From Planctomycetia bacterium (GTDB taxonomy: Bacteria; Planctomycetota; GCA-002687715), in the NCBI GenBank assembly GCA_005790545.1, contig SXUL01000115.1, forward strand, positions 27,906-91,905: a DNA stretch of 64,000 nt, given 5' to 3'. The notes under the pieces are model-generated. The model was not told the origin of the DNA, ran no database searches, and was given only the letters and a program-made list of their open reading frames with translations. Shown in pieces: positions 56,733 to 64,000 of this stretch (position 1 is its first letter; every line of letters begins with the position of its first letter). Position numbers and translations under genes: made by a program.

Positions 56733-59732
56733 ATGCTGTACCGCACACTCCTCTGCAGTCTCGCGACCCTGGCGACACTGACGGGCCTCGCCGCTCAGGG
56801 CTGGGTCTCCGACCACGTGGGCCCGGAGGCGCCAAGTCCCAAGCCTTTCTTCATTGACTGGGAGCAGCAGGCCGCGCTGGCGCGCCGCAGCGGCGCGTGG
56901 CAAGCAGCACGCGAGGACCTTCCGGGCTGGATGGCCGTCCTCGACGAACGCAGCCATGCACCCCGTTATGCCTTCGGCCCGGGCATCCTGATGACGCGCG
57001 CATTGCCATCAGCCGACGAGGTCTCCGTCGCCGCGCTCAGATTGCGGCCGCTGCTCGCGCGCCTCTATTCCATTCCGGAAAATCAAATACATCTCCGCCA
57101 CGTGCAGGATGCCGGACGCATCTGGTTTGTGCACCTGGAGCAGCGTATTCTTGATTTTCCTGTTGACGGCGCCGTCATCAAACTGCGTTTCGACAAGACG
57201 GGTCATCTTGTCCTTGTTGGCGGGCTCGTCGTGCCCATGGCGGAGCGAGACGCCGCGCCGGAAATATCAGCCGGCAATGCACGCGAGCGATTTGCGGCAT
57301 ACCTCATGGATCAAGGCTGGCTCGGCGCTGCGCGCGACGTCCAGTGGCTCGAAACCTCCCACGTGGTGCGCGTGCTCGAAGGAAGCACGCATATCGAGGG
57401 GAGGGCGGCCTGGAAGCTCACCGCGCTGACGGAAACACCCCGCGCGGACTGGGTGGGCTACGTGGATAGCCGGACCGGCGAAGTCATTCAGTGCTGGAAC
57501 GATGTCCGCAATTGCTCCCATGGCGGACCGGAGGAAGTGGCCGCTCTGCTCGCGACGGCCACCGTGAACGGCACTGTGCGCGGCATGAACCATGAAGGCT
57601 TGTTGCCGAGCCAGGCCCCAGCCATGCAGGCCTACCCGGAGGTCCGGCTTACCGTGAATGGCGCCCTGCTCACCACCAGCGCCACGGGCACCTGGAGCTA
57701 CTCCGGCGGCGCCACCACGATTCCGGTCACCAGTTCTCTGGATGGCCCGTGGGTTGCAGGGACGGCCAGCACAGGCACCATTGCCAGTTTCAGCAACGCA
57801 GCCGTTCCGTCCGGCGTCTTTGATGTCACATTCGACGACACGAATTCCACCGTCGGTGAGCGGGACATGGTCTATTTCGCCAACAAGGCGCACCGGGTCC
57901 TGAAATTGCACGCACCCACGATCACGCAGATGGACTCACCAGTGGTGGCGAATGCGAATCTCACATCCGGAACATGCAACGCGTTCTACAGTTCCGGCGC
58001 GAATTCCATCAATTTCTATGCGGCGGGAGGCGCGTGCATCAATACAGCCACATCGGCCAGTGTTGTCGAGCATGAATATGGCCATGGCATTACCATCCGG
58101 ACTTACGCAGCTTCAGGACAAGCCGTACCGGGCCATCTCGGCGAAGGCTATGGCGATTGCATTGGTGGCGCCTGTGAGGACACCGCCACGGTTGGCAACG
58201 GATTCAGCGGACCGGGAACCATGGTCCGCAACATGAACAACACGTGCCAATACCCGTCGAGCTGCGGCACCGAGATCCATGCGCGCGGACTGGTGATCGG
58301 TGGTTGCTATTGGCACACCCGCGTCCAATTCGCCAACGCCTTTGGTGCCGCGGGCAAGACCCAGATGGATCAGTACTTGTTCCGGCACTTCATCGGTGCA
58401 CCCCAGTCGGAGACGGACGCCCTGACGGACATGCTGATTCTGGATGACAACGATGCCAATCTCGCGAATGGCACCCCCAATTTGTCGAAATTCCATCAAG
58501 GCTTCACGGTGCAGCATGCGGTGCCTTTCCCGTTGCCGCTCGTCAACATCACGCACGCCCCGCTGCACGACACGCTCGATCAATACCAGCCCTACGAAGT
58601 GCGGGCCACTGCGACGGCATTCAGCGGCTCGGGGGCGACGGGCGTGACGTTGTTCTGGAGGAACGGCGCGAGCGCGTCGTTCACCAGCGTGGCCATGCAG
58701 GCGCTCGCCGGCAACGAATGGCGGGCCGCGATTCCTGTGCAACCCGCGGGCTCGGTGGTCCAGTATTACCTGCAGGCCAGCGCGGCGGGCGGCCTGACCG
58801 GGCTCTCGCCCAGCGGGGGAGCGGCAGCACCCCACCTCTTCAGAACTTCACGCCTTGGCGCCTTCTGGTCGGACGGCTTCGAGACGCCCAGTGGCTGGGT
58901 GCACATGCTCGTAGCGGGGCAGGATGACTGGCACAACAATGTGCATGGCAACCCGGGCCATGCCTACGACCCGGACACGGCCTACCAAGGCACACTCACA
59001 TGGGGCAACGACCTCGTGCCTGCCGCCAACTGGAATGGCGATTACGCCGCGAACACAAACAACAACATCACGTCGCCGACGATCAACTGCACCGGCCGCA
59101 CCGGAGTCAACCTGGTTTACCGACGCTGGCTGACCATCGAAGACGCGGTTTACGACCACGCGCGCATCCTTGTCAGCAACAACAATGGCACGAGCTGGAC
59201 CGTTGTCTGGCAGAACGCGACCGGCAACGGTTCGCAGGACCACATCGACACCAACTGGATCGAGCACACCATTCCTCTCAGCAGCTTCGCGGACAATCAG
59301 GCACAGGTGAAGCTTCGTTTCGAGCTCACGTCGGATGCCGGTCTGCAGTACGGCGGCTGGAACATCGATGACTTGAAGATGACGGCGGCCACAACCGGCA
59401 CCATGCTCGGAAGCTCAGGCTCTTCGTCCGTCGGGCAGACCTGGAACTTGTTGGTGAATGGTCTGGCGGGCGATCAGGTGGTGTTGGCAGCGGGAACCGC
59501 GTTGCAGGGCATGTACTACCCGGGGATCGGGAGCCTGAGCCTGAACCTCTATGCACCATCCACGGCGATCATGGCGACGGTGGTGGTTCCGGCGGGCGGT
59601 CAGGTGCAGATTCCCTTCGCGATTCCTGCACTCGTCGGGTTCTCTGCCCACTTCCAGGGCCTGCTGTTCCCGGCAGGTGCAGCAACGAACTTCCTCATCA
59701 GCAACGTCGTATCGGTCACCATCACACCCTGA
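56733..59732 (+). CDS. Secreted M36 (fungalysin)-like metalloprotease with C-terminal module
   Basis: Signal peptide; propeptide-like region; VVEHEYGHGITIRTYAASGQ...GHLGEGYGDCIGG (HExxH plus downstream E). Confidence 0.88.
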   Translation: MLYRTLLCSLATLATLTGLAAQGWVSDHVGPEAPSPKPFFIDWEQQAALARRSGAWQAAREDLPGWMAVLDERSHAPRYAFGPGILMTRALPSADEVSVAALRLRPLLARLYSIPENQIHLRHVQDAGRIWFVHLEQRILDFPVDGAVIKLRFDKTGHLVLVGGLVVPMAERDAAPEISAGNARERFAAYLMDQGWLGAARDVQWLETSHVVRVLEGSTHIEGRAAWKLTALTETPRADWVGYVDSRTGEVIQCWNDVRNCSHGGPEEVAALLATATVNGTVRGMNHEGLLPSQAPAMQAYPEVRLTVNGALLTTSATGTWSYSGGATTIPVTSSLDGPWVAGTASTGTIASFSNAAVPSGVFDVTFDDTNSTVGERDMVYFANKAHRVLKLHAPTITQMDSPVVANANLTSGTCNAFYSSGANSINFYAAGGACINTATSASVVEHEYGHGITIRTYAASGQAVPGHLGEGYGDCIGGACEDTATVGNGFSGPGTMVRNMNNTCQYPSSCGTEIHARGLVIGGCYWHTRVQFANAFGAAGKTQMDQYLFRHFIGAPQSETDALTDMLILDDNDANLANGTPNLSKFHQGFTVQHAVPFPLPLVNITHAPLHDTLDQYQPYEVRATATAFSGSGATGVTLFWRNGASASFTSVAMQALAGNEWRAAIPVQPAGSVVQYYLQASAAGGLTGLSPSGGAAAPHLFRTSRLGAFWSDGFETPSGWVHMLVAGQDDWHNNVHGNPGHAYDPDTAYQGTLTWGNDLVPAANWNGDYAANTNNNITSPTINCTGRTGVNLVYRRWLTIEDAVYDHARILVSNNNGTSWTVVWQNATGNGSQDHIDTNWIEHTIPLSSFADNQAQVKLRFELTSDAGLQYGGWNIDDLKMTAATTGTMLGSSGSSSVGQTWNLLVNGLAGDQVVLAAGTALQGMYYPGIGSLSLNLYAPSTAIMATVVVPAGGQVQIPFAIPALVGFSAHFQGLLFPAGAATNFLISNVVSVTITP

Positions 59733-59768
59733 CCGGTTGCGCGTGCCGGACGCGCATACAATCCGGCC

Positions 59769-61949
59769 ATGGAGATCTGTGCGGCGCATCGCGCGCCCTG
59801 GTGGGAGCGCGCCATACCCGTGTGCTTGGCGCTCGGCGTCTGGGCGTGGGTTGTCGGGTTGCCGTTCCAGCTCGACGACCACACATTCCTGCGCTGCGGG
59901 TACGTGTTCATTCACGGCGGTGACAGCGCTACGGCCGAGACGGCCTTTGGCGGCGGCGACTATTTGTTCCGACCCGTGCTGGTTCTGTGGTTGTGCGGAT
60001 GGTCGTTTCTCGATGGCATTCCGTTGCATCCGGGCGTGCACCATGCAGCCTCGTTGTCTTTGCATCTTCTGACCGTCTGGCTCCTGCATGTGTTGCTGCT
60101 CAACTGGACGGGACGTCGCGCCGCGCTGCTCGGCGCGTTGGTGTTCGCAACACTCCCGGCAGGGGGCGAGGCCATCGCCTGGATCGCGGCCAGCGGAGAT
60201 CTGATGGTCACAGCCGTCGGGCTTGGAGCGGCATGTCTTCTGGTGCGGCCGGATGCCGGCTGGAAACAGTGGTTGGGCGCCGGGTTTCTCGGCGCCATCG
60301 GGCTGCTTTCCAAGGAGACCATGCTCTCCGTATTGCCGGTTCTTCTGCTGCTGACGGCGCTGCACCGGACACCCGCGGCGTTGCGCAACAGGCTGAGCGC
60401 CGCGGGGTTGTTCTTGGCGCCGATCATCGCTGCCTGGCTTTTTCGGGGCTGGGTGATGGGCAGCCTGTCCTTCCACTACGCGGGAGGTCGAAGCCTCAGC
60501 CTCGATGCGGAGCAGCTTGCGAGCTTTGCGGAAAAGCTCCCGGATCTCCTGCGCGTGTTGCTGGCGCCCTTCACGCCCAGCTTCGAGCAGAATCATCCAC
60601 CCGCGTTGCCCTGGCCACGCGTCGTCTCGCTCTGTCTGCTGGCGATTCCCGCGCTCGTCGGCGCCTGCAGCGGCCGCCGCGGCCTCGCGGCCCTCGCAGC
60701 CTTCGCGTTGCTGCTTCCGGCGCCACTCTTCGCGGCGCCGCCTCAGGCTGGCGAGGTGTTCCTGCGCTCGCTCTACCTTCCGGGTGTGGCGCTGGCACTG
60801 CTGTGGGCCTTCGCGCTGGACGTGGGCCTGCGCAGAGGGGGCATGACAACGATCCTTGCTTTTGCGTTCCTTGTGGGCGCACTCGTCGTCAATGGGGAGG
60901 GCCTGCTGCGCATGCGCGCCTTGTGGCTGGATGTCGGTGGCGAAATCAACGCGGAGCTGCAGATGATCAAGGCGGCGCGCGGCATGGACCAGTCCGGCGC
61001 CGTCGTTGTGCTCGGGTCGCGTGATGGCCGGGATGGCGTTCCCATGCTCGGGAACCTCGTGCAATACGCCTTCATTCCGCCTTTCAGGGAGAAGGATGCG
61101 GGCGTGATCGCGCTCACGGACCGGCGCGCACTGCTGGGCGAGGAGGTCTTGATCCACGCGAGCGCGGCCGCGCCGCTCACCATTCTGGAGTTCAATCAGC
61201 AGAGCGCGCTCATGCGCAGGTTGGATCTGCCCGCGGGGTCCGAACTCGGAACAGCTACTGGACCGGATGCGGAAGGTTGGTGGCGGCTTGATGACGAACT
61301 GGCACCGCGGGCCGCTCCGGAACTCGGGCTCGCGTTCACAGCAGGACCGGCCGCGAGCGTCGCCATTGAAATGGACTTCGGCGGGCGTGCTCTGCGACGG
61401 GAATTGTCGTTGCCGCAATCGCTCACACCGCGCACGGCGCACTTGTTGCTCGATCAGGATGAGGAATGGATGCTGGCCCCCAAGGCGCCTCGCATCCGTG
61501 TGACGGGAGCGGCACTGTCAGCTCCGTTGCGCGCGGGACGCGTGGCACGCACCCTCACCATCCGGCAGCCGGCGGAGAACGCGGACCTCTCGGACGGATT
61601 GACGGAACTACAGCTCGTCGGTCTGCCCGAAGCGGCGCAGTCCATCGCCGTCGAGTGCCATCTCAGTGCAGGGAAGGGCCAGTGGCTGACGGCCTTTCAG
61701 TTGGCCGCCGAAGCACCACAGCGTGTGCAAGGCTCGGCATTCCGGACGTGGCGCTACGGCTCCGGGGACCGCGTGGAAGCCGCGCTCGACCCGCTCTTGC
61801 GGCCCGACAACATCACGGCGCTGGCGAGGAAACATCTGTTGCCACTGGGGCTCAGCGCGATCGTGCTGCGTGTACGGGCCGAAGCCCGGAGCGCCGACGG
61901 ATCCGTGCTGGCGCGCTCCGACTGGCGCCACGTCAAACTCGCGTACTGA
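59769..61949 (+). CDS. Polytopic membrane protein, glycosyltransferase (PMT/GT39-like) appearance
   Basis: FQLDDHTFL acidic motif in first loop, many TM helices, LLSKETMLS segment. Confidence 0.6.
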   Translation: MEICAAHRAPWWERAIPVCLALGVWAWVVGLPFQLDDHTFLRCGYVFIHGGDSATAETAFGGGDYLFRPVLVLWLCGWSFLDGIPLHPGVHHAASLSLHLLTVWLLHVLLLNWTGRRAALLGALVFATLPAGGEAIAWIAASGDLMVTAVGLGAACLLVRPDAGWKQWLGAGFLGAIGLLSKETMLSVLPVLLLLTALHRTPAALRNRLSAAGLFLAPIIAAWLFRGWVMGSLSFHYAGGRSLSLDAEQLASFAEKLPDLLRVLLAPFTPSFEQNHPPALPWPRVVSLCLLAIPALVGACSGRRGLAALAAFALLLPAPLFAAPPQAGEVFLRSLYLPGVALALLWAFALDVGLRRGGMTTILAFAFLVGALVVNGEGLLRMRALWLDVGGEINAELQMIKAARGMDQSGAVVVLGSRDGRDGVPMLGNLVQYAFIPPFREKDAGVIALTDRRALLGEEVLIHASAAAPLTILEFNQQSALMRRLDLPAGSELGTATGPDAEGWWRLDDELAPRAAPELGLAFTAGPAASVAIEMDFGGRALRRELSLPQSLTPRTAHLLLDQDEEWMLAPKAPRIRVTGAALSAPLRAGRVARTLTIRQPAENADLSDGLTELQLVGLPEAAQSIAVECHLSAGKGQWLTAFQLAAEAPQRVQGSAFRTWRYGSGDRVEAALDPLLRPDNITALARKHLLPLGLSAIVLRVRAEARSADGSVLARSDWRHVKLAY

Positions 61950-61991
61950 AGCCGCGGTCGCGGGCGTGCTAGAAACCAGCGAGGAAACTCC

Positions 61992-63134
61992 ATGCGCTTC
62001 CAGACCCGAGCTATTCACGTGGGACAGGAACCCGAGAGCAAGACGGGTGCTGTGGTCGTCCCGATTTTCCAGACCTCCACGTACGCGCAAGCGGCGCCCG
62101 GTGTCCACAAGGGTCACGAGTATTCGCGCACGAGCAATCCCACACGGGACGCTCTGCAAGAGTGCCTCGCCTCTCTGGAAAGCGCGCGGCATGGCCTCGC
62201 CTTCGCTTCCGGCATGGCAGCGTCCAGCACGCTCCTGCTCGCGCTCAGCTCTGGTGATCATGTGGTCAGCAGCGATGACGTCTATGGCGGCACTTTTCGC
62301 GTGTTCGACAAGGTCATGCGGCGACACGGGCTTGAGTTCACCCAGGTGGACACATCGAGCATCGACGCCGTGCGCGCGGCGCTGCGCCCCGCAACGAAGC
62401 TCGTGTGGGTGGAGTCGCCCACCAATCCGCTGCTCGGCATCACGGACATTGCAGCCGTGGCGACACTCTGTCGCGAGCGCGGCATCACGTTGGTCGTCGA
62501 CAATACATTCATGAGCCCGGCACTGCAGCGTCCTCTTGAACTGGGCGCGGATCTCGTGCTGCATTCCACTACGAAATACATCGGCGGCCACAGTGACGTG
62601 GTGGGCGGATTCATCGGCACCAACTCGGCCGAGTGGCACGAACGTCTCAAGTTCCTGCAGAACGCGGCCGGCGGCGTGCCCGGTCCGTTCGATGCGTGGC
62701 TCACGCTGCGCGGCCTCAAGACCCTCGCGCTGCGCATGGAGACACATTGCCGCAGTGCGTTGCAGATCGCGGAGTGGCTGAGCACCCACGAGCGCGTGGA
62801 GAACGTGCTCTATCCAGGTCTCGCGACACATCCGGGCCATGCGGTGCATGCGCGGCAGGCATCCGGTGGTGGCGGTGTCATCAGCTTCCGCGTGAAGGGC
62901 GGGCTCGATGCTGCGCGCAGGGTCTGCTCAGCGACGAAGCTCTTCTTCCTCGCGGAGTCCCTGGGCGGCGTCGAGAGCCTGATCGAACATCCGGCCATCA
63001 TGACGCACGCTTCCGTTCCGGTGGAACAACGCACCGCGCGCGGGATTGGCGACAATCTCATCCGCATCTCCGTGGGCATTGAGCACCTTGAGGATCTGCG
63101 CGCCGATCTTGCCCAGGCACTGGCGCACGCCTGA
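61992..63134 (+). CDS. Cystathionine gamma-synthase/gamma-lyase family PLP enzyme
   Basis: YSRTSNPTRDALQECLASLE, LVLHSTTKYIGGHSDVVGG, SLGGVESLIEHPA. Confidence 0.95.
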   Translation: MRFQTRAIHVGQEPESKTGAVVVPIFQTSTYAQAAPGVHKGHEYSRTSNPTRDALQECLASLESARHGLAFASGMAASSTLLLALSSGDHVVSSDDVYGGTFRVFDKVMRRHGLEFTQVDTSSIDAVRAALRPATKLVWVESPTNPLLGITDIAAVATLCRERGITLVVDNTFMSPALQRPLELGADLVLHSTTKYIGGHSDVVGGFIGTNSAEWHERLKFLQNAAGGVPGPFDAWLTLRGLKTLALRMETHCRSALQIAEWLSTHERVENVLYPGLATHPGHAVHARQASGGGGVISFRVKGGLDAARRVCSATKLFFLAESLGGVESLIEHPAIMTHASVPVEQRTARGIGDNLIRISVGIEHLEDLRADLAQALAHA

Positions 63135-63442
63135 GAGGCGCCCGCGCATTGATCGCGCGCAAGCAATCGCAAAATCCGGTTCAGATTCGTCACGACAGCA
63201 CACAACTGCCGTCGGTCAAGCGTTGAAAGGCCGGGGCTTGAGCCGAAGAGAGCCGCGTCTGCTCTTCCGGGACGCACTGCCCGCGCGAGGCCCCGTGTGG
63301 TGAAGAACAGACCAGCGCACGCACACAGATGGATGTGCCTACCGCCTGGATGCACCGACACCTGATTGAGGAGGATGGGGTCTACGCGGACTATTTGCGC
63401 TTCTGCAGCGGCCGTACTCATCCCCCCCAGGAGTCGGAAACA

Positions 63443-64000
63443 TCAGGAGCGGTCTGAGCCGCTGCCGGCGAGGCAGGGCTCAGCTGAGCGCGATGCTGCA
63501 TCTGCTTCGGCATGATGCGCGGCGGCGCTCCGCGGCTTCGTCGTGGGTAGGTAGCCGCTGCTGCTGGCCAATGATTCACGCAACTGGAAGCGGCCAACAC
63601 TGAGAGTGAGCTCGCGCGCCTCGGTGCGCATGGCCTGCGTGGCCGCACTCGATTCTTCCACGAGCGCCGCATTCTGCTGCGTGACGGTGTCCATCTCGCG
63701 CATGGCACTGGCGAGCTTCGCGATACCCACGTTTTGCTCGCCGGTTGATGCGGCGATGGAGTCCATGAGCGTGGTCACCTTGCGAATGGACGCCACCACG
63801 TCCTGCATGGTAGAGCCCGCGATCTGGACCTGGCCGGAGCCAGCGCGAACGAGTGTCGCGGATTCCTCGATGAGCTTCTTGATCTCGCGCGCCGCTTCCG
63901 CGGAGCGTTGGGCCAGTGAGCGAACCTCGCTCGAAACAACCGCGAAGCCACGCCCCTGTGAAGTGCGAAGCAAGCTGGCGGAACTGGAACTTCCGATAGA
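63443..64000 (-). CDS. Methyl-accepting chemotaxis protein C-terminal part (runs to window edge)
   Basis: QGRGFAVVSSEVRSLAQRSAEAAREIKKLIEESATLV...NAALVEESSAATQAMR. Confidence 0.85.
   Translation of the reverse strand, partial: SIGSSSSASLLRTSQGRGFAVVSSEVRSLAQRSAEAAREIKKLIEESATLVRAGSGQVQIAGSTMQDVVASIRKVTTLMDSIAASTGEQNVGIAKLASAMREMDTVTQQNAALVEESSAATQAMRTEARELTLSVGRFQLRESLASSSGYLPTTKPRSAAAHHAEADAASRSAEPCLAGSGSDRS

Noticed and set aside
59415-61442. 675-aa minus-strand ORF
   Set aside because: Antisense of the polytopic membrane protein and M36 tail; Arg/Gln-rich shadow ORF.

Overview
GC-rich (roughly 65%) bacterial chromosome segment, almost fully coding. Gene content and the C-terminal domains of two exported proteins suggest a Planctomycetota-like, LPS-bearing Gram-negative lineage (inference). 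It looks origin-proximal: gyrA, gyrB, a DUF721/DciA-like gene, dnaN and dnaA are present, with candidate iterons upstream of dnaA and parB plus two palindromic parS-like sites about 12.5 kb away. Other modules are kdsD-kdsC-(giant LptC/OstA-like)-(LptD-like), a full bshA-bshB-bshC bacillithiol cluster, ftsH, dapF, scpA/M50, pyrF/pabA/hemW, a short sigma-70 factor, M61 and M36 metallopeptidases, and a frameshifted IS1182-like element with terminal inverted repeats. The less ordinary observations are: (1) an exported seven-repeat RCC1-like gene split by a -1 shift exactly at a G_GGA_AAA slippery heptamer; (2) a degenerate direct repeat flanking that gene, including a relic of the neighbouring MBL nuclease 3' end; (3) a C-terminal module shared by the RCC1-like protein and the M36 protease; (4) an 891-aa protein where LptC/LptA would be expected; (5) a P-loop-less small ORF in the parA position that contains a parS; (6) an orphan DGQHR (DndB-like) gene. 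No complete new defence or mobile system, CRISPR array or rRNA was seen. All family assignments come from reading motifs by eye; no database search was run.
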